Shown here: piece after piece, positions 1 to 10,129 of the stretch
How the letters are laid out: every line of letters starts with the position of its first letter
Numbering within the stretch: the stretch's first letter is position 1
From: an uncultured Bacteroidales bacterium
GTDB lineage: Bacteria > Bacteroidota > Bacteroidia > Bacteroidales > F082
Length of the DNA stretch: 64,000 nucleotides
Direction: 5' to 3'
NCBI GenBank assembly: GCA_905234765.1
Contig: CAJOIF010000001.1
Span: 62,001 to 126,000 of the forward strand
Made by a program: the position numbers and the translations under genes
The notes under the pieces: generated by a model
What the model was told of the DNA's origin: nothing
The model's database searches: none
What the model saw: only the letters and a program-made list of their open reading frames with translations

Positions 1-330
1 CCCAAATTCATGCGCATCCTCAACCAATTCGCCCCCTTCGGCCCAGGCAACATGGCTCCCGTCTTTTGGACCGATAACGTTTATGATGCAGGAGGATCAC
101 GACCTGTTGGAGGACGCAAACACTTGAAACTCACTATAATGCAGCAAGGCGACCACGAACAGGGTGTCGCCCCTCTCAGCGGCATTGCCTTCCAAAAAGG
201 AGACCTTTTCGACCGCATTCACAATGGAGAGCCGTTCAGTTTGTGCTACCATCTCGAATACAACACCTGGCAGGGCAAGACCACGCTGCAACTCAACGTG
301 AAAGACATCAAGTTCGCTGAACAATTCTGA
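1..330 (+). CDS. recJ: RecJ single-strand-specific exonuclease, C-terminal fragment
   Basis: The reading frame is open from base 1, so this is the last ~109 residues of a gene that begins before the window. The motifs FAPFGPGN and GGRKHLKL are typical of the RecJ C-terminal OB-fold, which helps hold single-stranded DNA; the DHH/DHHA1 catalytic domains would lie upstream and are not visible. RecJ degrades single-stranded DNA 5' to 3' in RecF-type recombination and in base excision and mismatch repair. The stop codon is followed 20 bp later by a copy of the dispersed GACACGAGAC repeat. The assignment rests on the C-terminal motifs only, but these are characteristic. Confidence 0.85.
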   Translation, partial: PKFMRILNQFAPFGPGNMAPVFWTDNVYDAGGSRPVGGRKHLKLTIMQQGDHEQGVAPLSGIAFQKGDLFDRIHNGEPFSLCYHLEYNTWQGKTTLQLNVKDIKFAEQF

Positions 331-350
331 CCACACCTTAAATATTATAT

Positions 351-383
351 AGACGCGGGACTTCGGGACACGAGACGCGAGAC
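351..383. repeat. Dispersed GACACGAGAC repeat, half copy
   Basis: Iterated units of the form GAC(A/G)CG(A/G)GAC lie between recJ and the next gene. This copy has only the left half; the complementary GTCTCGCGTC half seen in the larger copies (21152, 38142, 39071, 41093, 55468) is missing. It ends 19 nt before the next ATG. Confidence 0.7.
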
Positions 384-402
384 TTTTTCAAACCTCACAA
401 TC

Positions 403-1989
403 ATGAAAAAACAATTCATCACCTTAGTATTATTGGCGTTTAGCGTATTATTTGTACACGCTCAAAACATAGAAGTATTTGGCTATCAAAGTGGTACATG
501 GGATGCCGACACGGTTTTCGTGACTGGTGATGTGACCATACAAGACTCTCTCTGCATCCAAGCAGGCACAACGGTCTTTTTCCAAGGATACTACGGCATC
601 AAGGCCGAAAAAGGTTCCTTCATCAAGGCCATCGGCACCGAAGTTGATTCCGTTACCTTCACCGTGGGTGACACGACAGGGTTCCATCTTTACAACTTCG
701 GTCGCGGCGGCTGGAACGGCATCCGACTTGACAAGGCAGGTGCTTCGAAATTCGATTTCTGTCGCTTCCAATATGGCAAGGCGTCCCGCGACGACGACCA
801 AGACGGGGGCGCTTTTCGCATCTTCGGTTGCGACGATGTGGAAATCACCCACAGCACCCTTTACTGCAACTTCTCACGTGAGCATGGTGGTGCCCTCAAC
901 GCCGAGTGGTCAAAAGTAATCATGCACGACTGTGATGTCCGCAACAACTTGACTTACACTGGATTGGATACCGTTTATTTTATGTATGGCGGTGGCTTGC
1001 GTTTCATCAACTGCGATGTGGAACTCATCAAGACAAACTTCCGCTACAACAACGGACAGGGGGCCATCGGCGGTGCCTTAAGCCTCGACAGCTGCGCCGT
1101 CAAGATAGATAGATGCCGCTTTGAGTATAACTACGGCATTAACGGAGGTGGACTCTACCTCATCCGCAGCAACGATTGGGAGTGTTCCATCACCAACTCA
1201 CTTTTTGCCAACAACATCTCAGGGCATTTCGGCGGCGGCTTGGCTATCAGCGACTCATCGCCCTTGGTCAGCAACCTCACCGTCGCCAACAACCACTCCT
1301 CTGGAGTGAATTGCGGCGGCATCTTCTTCTACCAATACAGCTCGCCTTTACTGTGGAACTGCATCGTCTACGGCAACACCAACGAGGCTCCACTCGAAGA
1401 ACCCGTACAGATGTGGGCATGGACCTACGACGGATACGCTCCGCAATTCCACAACTGTTTGGTACAATATGGCCTGGAGAACATTTCGGGAAACGAAAAC
1501 ATTCAAGTCTACGAAAACTGCCTTGACGAAGACCCGCTTTTCTCCGGCAACGCTCCCGATGAGTTTAGTATCTGGATTGACAGTCCTTGTTTCAATGCTG
1601 GCTCACCCGACACGCCCGCTGAGATCCTAGAAGGCTACGATTTAGGGGAGCAGCCTCGTGTTTGGGACGGCATCATTGACATAGGTGCTTATGAGGTTGA
1701 CCCGACGGATGTTCAGGAAATAGCAAAAAAAGAAAGCCTCATTTACATTGCTGGCAATCCCATTACGGCCACAAGTTACGTTGAAATCGAGCTTGAAAAC
1801 CATGGCCTTGTGTTGGCAAGAGTGTATTCTACAGAAGGAAAACTATTGGCCAACAAATATTTAGGCGTAGCTCATGCGGGCAACAACCAATTTGCCATCG
1901 GCGAGCTGTTCGCTCCCCTGTCATCAGGTGCCTATCTGTTGGTCATCCAAACAGGAGGCAAGACCTTTGCGGCCAAGGCAATCAAATGA
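403..1989 (+). CDS. Secreted right-handed beta-helix protein with T9SS sorting domain
   Basis: The 528-residue protein starts with a signal peptide (MKKQFITLVLLAFSVLFVHA, cleavage before Gln). Residues ~130-340 contain repeated GGALN, GGGLRF, GGALSL, GGGLYL and GGGLAI turns spaced about 25-35 residues, the pattern of a parallel beta-helix (polymorphic outer membrane protein or pectate-lyase-like fold). After about residue 340 comes a segment with the look of a choice-of-anchor Q region (NAGSPDTP, IDIGAYEVDP). The last ~80 residues resemble a type A T9SS sorting domain, though the usual YPNP is replaced by IAGNP. This implies export across the outer membrane and surface attachment. No catalytic residues can be assigned, so the substrate or ligand is unknown; adhesin or glycan binding is possible. 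Confidence 0.8.
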   Translation: MKKQFITLVLLAFSVLFVHAQNIEVFGYQSGTWDADTVFVTGDVTIQDSLCIQAGTTVFFQGYYGIKAEKGSFIKAIGTEVDSVTFTVGDTTGFHLYNFGRGGWNGIRLDKAGASKFDFCRFQYGKASRDDDQDGGAFRIFGCDDVEITHSTLYCNFSREHGGALNAEWSKVIMHDCDVRNNLTYTGLDTVYFMYGGGLRFINCDVELIKTNFRYNNGQGAIGGALSLDSCAVKIDRCRFEYNYGINGGGLYLIRSNDWECSITNSLFANNISGHFGGGLAISDSSPLVSNLTVANNHSSGVNCGGIFFYQYSSPLLWNCIVYGNTNEAPLEEPVQMWAWTYDGYAPQFHNCLVQYGLENISGNENIQVYENCLDEDPLFSGNAPDEFSIWIDSPCFNAGSPDTPAEILEGYDLGEQPRVWDGIIDIGAYEVDPTDVQEIAKKESLIYIAGNPITATSYVEIELENHGLVLARVYSTEGKLLANKYLGVAHAGNNQFAIGELFAPLSSGAYLLVIQTGGKTFAAKAIK

Positions 1990-2063
1990 GAATGTTCACC
2001 TTTCGGGGATAATGCAAAAATTCACATTTTTGGCAAAACAAAGAAAAACAGCCCGAAATAGTG

Positions 2064-2071
2064 TATCTTTG
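2064..2071 (+). promoter_or_regulatory. Promoter -7 element (TATCTTTG)
   Basis: This is an exact match to the Bacteroidota TAnnTTTG element, 44 nt before the beta-barrel gene. No well-spaced TTG -33 element is seen. Confidence 0.55.
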
Positions 2072-2115
2072 CCACTCAAATGCAAATCATTCAACGTAGT
2101 TAATTCTGATCCGAT

Positions 2116-2745
2116 ATGATGAAAAGGCTCTTCGTGTTCCTTTCGTTGCTTCTGCTGACCCCAACTTTGATGGCCCAAAAACTTGGTGGTGGCCTTATCC
2201 TCGGTCCAGCCTTCTCGACGATGAAGATAAGTGGCATTGACAGTACCACCTTCCGCACCGACTTTTGTGGAGGCGTGCGCATTGCTCTCATTCCCAAGCG
2301 TTTTGTCATTGGCGGCGAAATCGATGTCATCTATTCGCGCCAAGGCATGAAAACCACAAAAGGAGTGGACGAAAACGAAAACACCATCCGCTATCTGACC
2401 AAGTCGAACTACATCAACATGCCGCTGTTGCTCAACATCTATTTGCGTCGCTGGAACGAAGACGATGAAGACGAATCCATGATCCCAAGGCTGCGCATTG
2501 GGCCCCAAATCGGATTCTGTATTGATGGCAGCAACATTAAGGACGAGAGAAAAAAGAAAAACATAAAGCAATACATCTCACCGTGGGAACAAGGCAGTTT
2601 CAACCGCATCGATTATGGCCTCACGGCTGCCATCAGTTACTGGTTTATCGAGGTGCGCTACACATACGGCATGGCCAATGTCTTCAAGGAAGGCGAAAAA
2701 TCAACCAACCATGTGATTTCGGTTACTTTGTCGGATATATGGTGA
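2116..2745 (+). CDS. Small outer-membrane beta-barrel protein (PorT-like)
   Basis: The protein is ~209 residues with an N-terminal signal peptide (KRLFVFLSLLLLTPTLMAQ). The mature start, GGGLILGPAFSTMKISG, and the alternating amphipathic strands fit the OMP_b-brl_2 (PorT-like) family of 8-10 stranded barrels. The sequence ends in ...SVTLSDIW with a terminal aromatic residue, as expected for a barrel recognised by the BAM complex. Start codons ATGATG at 2116 and 2119 are equally possible. It has its own TATCTTTG promoter and precedes trkA by 46 bp, but trkA has a separate -7 element. The specific function is unknown. Confidence 0.7.
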   Translation: MMKRLFVFLSLLLLTPTLMAQKLGGGLILGPAFSTMKISGIDSTTFRTDFCGGVRIALIPKRFVIGGEIDVIYSRQGMKTTKGVDENENTIRYLTKSNYINMPLLLNIYLRRWNEDDEDESMIPRLRIGPQIGFCIDGSNIKDERKKKNIKQYISPWEQGSFNRIDYGLTAAISYWFIEVRYTYGMANVFKEGEKSTNHVISVTLSDIW

Positions 2746-2762
2746 TGAATTGAAAAAAAGCA

Positions 2763-2770
2763 TACTTTTG
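2763..2770 (+). promoter_or_regulatory. Promoter -7 element (TACTTTTG) of trkA
   Basis: TACTTTTG ends 21 nt before the trkA start codon and would drive trkA-trkH. No TTG at the proper spacing is visible. Confidence 0.55.
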
Positions 2771-2791
2771 TAATTCACAAACCGAATTAAA

Positions 2792-4132
2792 ATGAATATT
2801 GTTATAGCTGGAGACGGAGAAGTAGGCATGCACTTGGCGGAAGCCTTGGTGCGCAGCAACCATAACATCACCATCGTCGACCCACACGAGGAACTGCTGA
2901 AGATGATGGAATCGCACAGCGACCTGATGACCATAACAGGCGACTCCACCTCAACGGCGGTGCTGCAACGCGCCAATGTGAAAAAGGCCGACCTCATGAT
3001 AGCCGTGCTGCACGACGAACACATCAACCTGCTGACGGGCATCATCGCCAAGAAACTGGGCGCCAAGCAAGTCATCGCCCGCGTCAACACGATGGAAAAC
3101 CTGAGTCCCGAAGTATGGCGCATGTACCAGGACCTCGGCATCGATGGTTTGCTCTCGCCCGAAGACATTGCCGCACAAGAGATCATCTCGCTGCTGAAGA
3201 AAAACGCCTCATCGGAAACCTACGACTTCGCAGGCGGCAACCTGCAACTCTTCATGGTGAAGTTGGAACCCGAGGCAGAAATCCTCGGTAAGACCGTCAA
3301 CGAAGTCATTGACCAATACGAACACATCGAGTTCCGCGTAGCCGCCATCCACCGCCGCCAAAACACCTTCATCCCGCAAGGCGAGGAAGTGTTTCAGGTA
3401 AGCGACATGGTATATGTGGTCACCAAGCCGCACGCCATCAAGGACATCATCAAACTGAGCGGCAAGAAACAAATCAACGTCCATAACGTGATGATTGTAG
3501 GCGGCGGACGCGTGGGCCGCATCACCGCCAAACGCCTTGAGAAAGACCTGAACATCAAGATCTTGGAAATCGACAAGGAACGTTGCATGGACTTGACCAA
3601 CTACCTCTCAGAAGCCTTGGTCGTCAACGCCGATGCCCGCAACCTTGACATGCTTGAAGACGAAGGCATCAAGGACATGGACGCTTTCATCGCCGTCACC
3701 GAAAACACCGAGACCAACATTCTCACCTGCCTGCAAGCCAAGTCGTTCGGCGTGAAAAAGACCATCGCCCTCGTTGAGAACATCGACTACATCGACATCT
3801 CGCAAAACATCGGTATCGACTCCATCATCAACAAGAAACTCATCGCGGCCAGCTACATGGTGAAATACACCCTTGGTGCCAAAGTCTCCACGCTGAAGAG
3901 TTTGAGCGGCATCGATGCCGACATCGTGGAATTTGAGGTAAGGGCAGGCTCGGCGGTCACACGCAAACCGATAGGACAACTGGCCATGCCCACCGACGCC
4001 ATCATCTGCGGCATTACCCGCGACGGCGAGAGCTTCATCGCCACTGAAGACTTTCAAATCGAGACCGACGACCAAGTGGTGGTGTTGGCCCTGCCAAATG
4101 GTATCCCTGCTGTTGAAAGGTTGTTCCATTAA
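2792..4132 (+). CDS. trkA: Trk system potassium uptake protein TrkA
   Basis: At 446 residues this is a full-length TrkA, with two tandem RCK units. Each begins with a Rossmann nucleotide-binding motif: GDGEVG near residue 7 and VGGGRVG near residue 232. Each is followed by a TrkA_C subdomain (QLFMVKLEPEAEILGKTV and ADIVEFEVRAGSAVTRKPI). TrkA is the cytoplasmic ring that binds NAD(H) or ATP/ADP and gates the TrkH channel. The next gene, trkH, begins 3 bp after the stop, so the two are an operon and probably translationally coupled. Confidence 0.95.
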   Translation: MNIVIAGDGEVGMHLAEALVRSNHNITIVDPHEELLKMMESHSDLMTITGDSTSTAVLQRANVKKADLMIAVLHDEHINLLTGIIAKKLGAKQVIARVNTMENLSPEVWRMYQDLGIDGLLSPEDIAAQEIISLLKKNASSETYDFAGGNLQLFMVKLEPEAEILGKTVNEVIDQYEHIEFRVAAIHRRQNTFIPQGEEVFQVSDMVYVVTKPHAIKDIIKLSGKKQINVHNVMIVGGGRVGRITAKRLEKDLNIKILEIDKERCMDLTNYLSEALVVNADARNLDMLEDEGIKDMDAFIAVTENTETNILTCLQAKSFGVKKTIALVENIDYIDISQNIGIDSIINKKLIAASYMVKYTLGAKVSTLKSLSGIDADIVEFEVRAGSAVTRKPIGQLAMPTDAIICGITRDGESFIATEDFQIETDDQVVVLALPNGIPAVERLFH

Positions 4133-4135
4133 GCA

Positions 4136-5599
4136 ATGAAGTGGAAAACTAAAATAAACCACCCCTTAGTCCTCCGCATCGAAGGCCAGCTGCTGCTCAT
4201 CGAAGGCCTCTTCATGCTGGCGGTGCTCCCCGTGACCTACCTCCACCATGGGCTGTACGTCTTCAGCATGCCCTTCTCGGCCCTCATCACCCTGCTGACT
4301 GGATTCATCCTGCTCATCGCCACCCGAAACCATAAGGAAGACAAGACCACCTCTCGCGATGGCGTATATATCGTCTGTATCTCTTGGCTCGTGCTTTCTT
4401 TGTTTGGAGCCATGCCCTTTTTGCTTAGCAAGAGCGTACCCAACTTTACTGATGGCTTTTTCGAGGCTTTGTCTGGCTTTACCACCACTGGTGCCACCAT
4501 CCTGCCAAATGTCGAGGCCGTCCCGAAAGACATTCTCCTTTGGCGCAGCATGACGCAATGGATCGGCGGCTTGGCCATCATCGTCTTTTCACTCGCCATC
4601 CTGCCTTATCTCGGCATGAGCGGCATGCAACTCTTTGTCTCCGAAATCAATGGCATCACCTACGACAAACTGCACCCACGCATCATGCACACCGTGAAGC
4701 GCATATGGTTCATCTACCTGTTTTTCACACTTTTGGAGACCCTGTTGCTTTATTGGGGCGACATGGACTTCTATGATGCCCTCTGCCACTCGATGAGCAC
4801 TATTAGTTCGGGCGGCTTCTCCACGAGGACAGCCAATATCGGGGCTTTCTCCAACTATTCACAGGTGGTCATTACTATCTTCATGGTGTTGTCGGGCTGC
4901 AACTTCTCCCTACTGCTGCTCTCCTTGAGTTGGCGTTCGTTCACCATCCTCAAAAACCAGGAATTCAGGACGTTTTTGCTTTACACCATTTTCTTAGGCA
5001 TTGGCATCGGTTTGGTACTGTTTTTTGGTTGCCACAAGACTTTTGGCTCTTCCTTCCGTGAGTCGTTCTTCAGCGTCATCTCGGCCTTCACCACCACAGG
5101 CTTCTTCGTCAGTGACTACACAGCCTGGCCCACTTTCCTGTGGGTTATTCTCTTCCTATTGATGTTCATTGGTGCTTGCTCAGGATCCACCTCGGGTGGC
5201 GTGAAGATTTTCCGTCATTTGATTTTCGTCAAGAACTCATTTCTTGAACTGAAACGCATCATCCATCCCAATGCCGTGCTGCCAGTGAAAGTCAACGAAA
5301 AAGCCATTTCCACCGGTGGTGTCTACAAGCACATTACCTTTATCTTCGTCTATTTCCTAGTCTTCCTAACCGGTGCCATCATTTTGTTGACCATGGGCAT
5401 CGATATTGAAACCTCATTAGGTGCTTCGGTGGCCACGTTGAGCAATGTCGGAACAGGCATAGGTTTGGTAGGACCAAGGGGGACATATGTCGGATTTCCG
5501 CTGTTCATCAAGTGGGTGCTGATGCTTTTCATGCTCCTTGGCAGAGTGGAACTTTTCTCGTTGATTACACTATTTTCAAGAAGTTTTTGGAGGAATTAA
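4136..5599 (+). CDS. trkH: Trk system potassium channel TrkH
   Basis: This 487-residue multi-span membrane protein is of normal TrkH length. The four selectivity-filter loops are recognisable as SGFTTTGATI, STISSGGFST, SAFTTTGFFV and ATLSNVGTGIG, giving the fourfold pseudo-symmetric K+ pore. The intramembrane loop region FIGACSGSTSGG that gates the channel is also present. It moves potassium inward under control of TrkA, encoded just upstream. The GH97 gene downstream starts 17 bp after the stop and may be partly co-transcribed, but is functionally unrelated. Confidence 0.95.
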   Translation: MKWKTKINHPLVLRIEGQLLLIEGLFMLAVLPVTYLHHGLYVFSMPFSALITLLTGFILLIATRNHKEDKTTSRDGVYIVCISWLVLSLFGAMPFLLSKSVPNFTDGFFEALSGFTTTGATILPNVEAVPKDILLWRSMTQWIGGLAIIVFSLAILPYLGMSGMQLFVSEINGITYDKLHPRIMHTVKRIWFIYLFFTLLETLLLYWGDMDFYDALCHSMSTISSGGFSTRTANIGAFSNYSQVVITIFMVLSGCNFSLLLLSLSWRSFTILKNQEFRTFLLYTIFLGIGIGLVLFFGCHKTFGSSFRESFFSVISAFTTTGFFVSDYTAWPTFLWVILFLLMFIGACSGSTSGGVKIFRHLIFVKNSFLELKRIIHPNAVLPVKVNEKAISTGGVYKHITFIFVYFLVFLTGAIILLTMGIDIETSLGASVATLSNVGTGIGLVGPRGTYVGFPLFIKWVLMLFMLLGRVELFSLITLFSRSFWRN

Positions 5600-5616
5600 A
5601 CTACAACAGATATATC

Positions 5617-7716
5617 ATGAAAAAGACCTCCTTTATTCTCTCCGCGCTCCTATTGCTTTCCGTGAGCGCCTTTGCACAAAAGCAATACACCCTGAAATCG
5701 CCTGACGGGAAAATCACCGTTACCGTCTCAGAGGAAGCAGATACTTCGATTCTCATGCTACAATCTCTAACCAATCCTCATTGTGATTTAATAGAGTATC
5801 GCTTGCGCTATTCCGTAAAACATGAAGAGACCGTTGTCTTGGCCAAATCGGATATAGCCATGATGGTTGACATTGGAAAAGTAGGATGTCCCGTGTTGGG
5901 AGCAGAGGGAACCCCATCCATCATTTCTGCCGAAACCCGATCAGTGGATCAAACCATCCAGGCGAATTTTTATAAACGAAACAAGATTCGAGACCAGTAT
6001 AACGAACTGACACTCAATTGTAAAGATAAGAACGTTAAAGGTAATTTCAAAGTAATTTTCCGCGCATACAATGAAGGTGTCGCCTATCGTTTCGAGACCA
6101 ATTTCAAAAAACCTTTCAATGTGGTTTCCGAAACCGCCGACTTTAACTTTGACGAGGATTATACCGCTTGGGTTCCCTACGTTAACGCCCGTAAAGGCGA
6201 CGGTGACTTCATCCAACAGCAGTTTTTCACTTCATTTGAGAACACCTACACCCGCACGCCATTCAGCCAAATGGAAACAGACCGACTGGTGTTTCTGCCC
6301 GCTATGGTGGAGCTGAAAGACGGCAAGAAAGTGGTCATCACCGAAGCTGATTTGGAAGATTTCCCTGGATTGCTACTTAGAAATGAATACGGAAAGAATA
6401 ATTTTGGAGAGAATAGCTTCCATGCCGTTCACGCGGGCTATCCCAAGGTCGAGGAGCAAGGCGGCCACAACAACCTGCAATATGTGGTGAAGGAACGCGA
6501 GAACTACATCGCCAAGGCCAATGGGAAACGCAGTTTCCCCTGGCGTTGCATCGTCATCTCTGAAAGCGACAAAGAATTGGCTGACAGCGACTTGGTCTAT
6601 CTCTTGGCCTCTCCTTGCCGCGTTGACGATCTCTCATGGATTCAGCCTGGCAAGGTGGCTTGGGACTGGTGGAACAACTGGAGCCTCTATGGTGTACCCT
6701 TTAAGGCCGGCATCAACAACGACACCTATAAGTATTACATTGACTTCGCCTCGAAATACGGCATCGAATACGTGATTTTGGATGAAGGCTGGGCAGTAAA
6801 CAAGAAGGCCGACCTCTTCCAAGTGGTGCCTGAAATTGACATTCAGGAGCTTGTCGACTATGGTGCCGAACGCAACGTGGGCATCGTGTTGTGGGCAGGC
6901 TATGCCGCCATCGACAAAGATATGGAACACGTCTGCCGGCATTATTCCAAGATAGGCGTGAAAGGCTTCAAGGTCGACTTCATGGACCGCGATGACCAGA
7001 AGGTGGTCGATTTCTACTACCGTATGGCAGCCATAGCAGCCAAATACCACCTCTTCATCGACTTCCACGGTGCCTACAAACCCACAGGCTTGAGCCGCAC
7101 CTACCCCAATGTACTCAACTACGAGGGTGTTTATGGCTTGGAACAGGCCAAGTGGGACAACGAGGGCGACCTTGTCACCAACGAAGTCACCATCCCCTTC
7201 ATCCGTATGGTGGCCGGCTCCTTCGACTACACCCAAGGTGCCATGCACAATGCCCAACATGGCAGTTTCTCCGCCAATTGGGGCGAGCCGATGAGCCAAG
7301 GCACACGATGCCGTCAATTAGCTGAATACGTGATTTTTGAATCACCGTTCAATATGCTCTGCGACAGCCCGAGCAACTACCTCAACGAAGATGAATGCAC
7401 CAAGTTCATCGCCAGTGTGCCGACCACATGGGATGAAACCGTCGTCCTCGACGGCAAAGTCGGCGAATACCTCGTCATCGCTCGCCGCAAAGATTTTCAT
7501 TGGTATGTCGGAGCGATTACAAACTGGGAAGAGCGCGACCTTGAGCTGGACCTTTCTGTCTTGCCCAACTTTGGCGCCAAGTCAGGGCACATCTTCCATG
7601 ATGGTGTCAATGCCAACCGTGTGGGCAAGGACTATGTATCGGAACAAGTTCAGGTGATGGGTAACAAAGTGAAAATCCACCTCGCCAAGGGTGGTGGTGC
7701 CGTGATAGTGTTCTAA
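5617..7716 (+). CDS. Glycoside hydrolase family 97, retaining type (alpha-galactosidase-like)
   Basis: The start is placed at MKKTSFILSALLLLSVSAFA, which gives a proper signal peptide; a longer frame from 5512 overlaps trkH and is not credible. The 699-residue mature-type enzyme has the three GH97 parts: an N-terminal beta-sandwich beginning KSPDGKITVTV, a central TIM barrel and a C-terminal sheet domain. The barrel contains FKVDFMDRDDQ with Asp454, matching the nucleophile of the retaining branch (BtGH97b type), and NYEG with Glu503 as probable acid/base. These enzymes remove alpha-linked galactose or related sugars in the periplasm with calcium. The substrate is inferred from the branch only. 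A second GH97 of the other mechanism lies convergent downstream. Confidence 0.9.
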   Translation: MKKTSFILSALLLLSVSAFAQKQYTLKSPDGKITVTVSEEADTSILMLQSLTNPHCDLIEYRLRYSVKHEETVVLAKSDIAMMVDIGKVGCPVLGAEGTPSIISAETRSVDQTIQANFYKRNKIRDQYNELTLNCKDKNVKGNFKVIFRAYNEGVAYRFETNFKKPFNVVSETADFNFDEDYTAWVPYVNARKGDGDFIQQQFFTSFENTYTRTPFSQMETDRLVFLPAMVELKDGKKVVITEADLEDFPGLLLRNEYGKNNFGENSFHAVHAGYPKVEEQGGHNNLQYVVKERENYIAKANGKRSFPWRCIVISESDKELADSDLVYLLASPCRVDDLSWIQPGKVAWDWWNNWSLYGVPFKAGINNDTYKYYIDFASKYGIEYVILDEGWAVNKKADLFQVVPEIDIQELVDYGAERNVGIVLWAGYAAIDKDMEHVCRHYSKIGVKGFKVDFMDRDDQKVVDFYYRMAAIAAKYHLFIDFHGAYKPTGLSRTYPNVLNYEGVYGLEQAKWDNEGDLVTNEVTIPFIRMVAGSFDYTQGAMHNAQHGSFSANWGEPMSQGTRCRQLAEYVIFESPFNMLCDSPSNYLNEDECTKFIASVPTTWDETVVLDGKVGEYLVIARRKDFHWYVGAITNWEERDLELDLSVLPNFGAKSGHIFHDGVNANRVGKDYVSEQVQVMGNKVKIHLAKGGGAVIVF

Positions 7717-7717
7717 A

Positions 7718-7747
7718 GGACGCGAGACTGTAGGACGCGAGACGCAG
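7718..7747. repeat. Dispersed GACGCGAGAC repeat, half copy
   Basis: Two GGACGCGAGAC units separated by TGTA fill the 35-bp gap between the two convergent GH97 genes. It belongs to the same repeat family as 351 and 21152. Confidence 0.65.
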
Positions 7748-7751
7748 AACT

Positions 7752-10064
<2,313 letters not shown>

Positions 10065-10129
10065 TTATTTCGAGTTTTGTTTAATAACAGCATCTATATT
10101 TGTCCATATGAAAGAGTACATTCCATATT

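Noticed and set aside
5512..5616. N-terminal extension of the retaining GH97 gene
   Set aside because: It overlaps the end of trkH and would hide the signal peptide that starts at 5617.
6634..7317. Long minus-strand frame within the retaining GH97 gene
   Set aside because: It is the antisense shadow of the catalytic barrel and has no signal or family motif.
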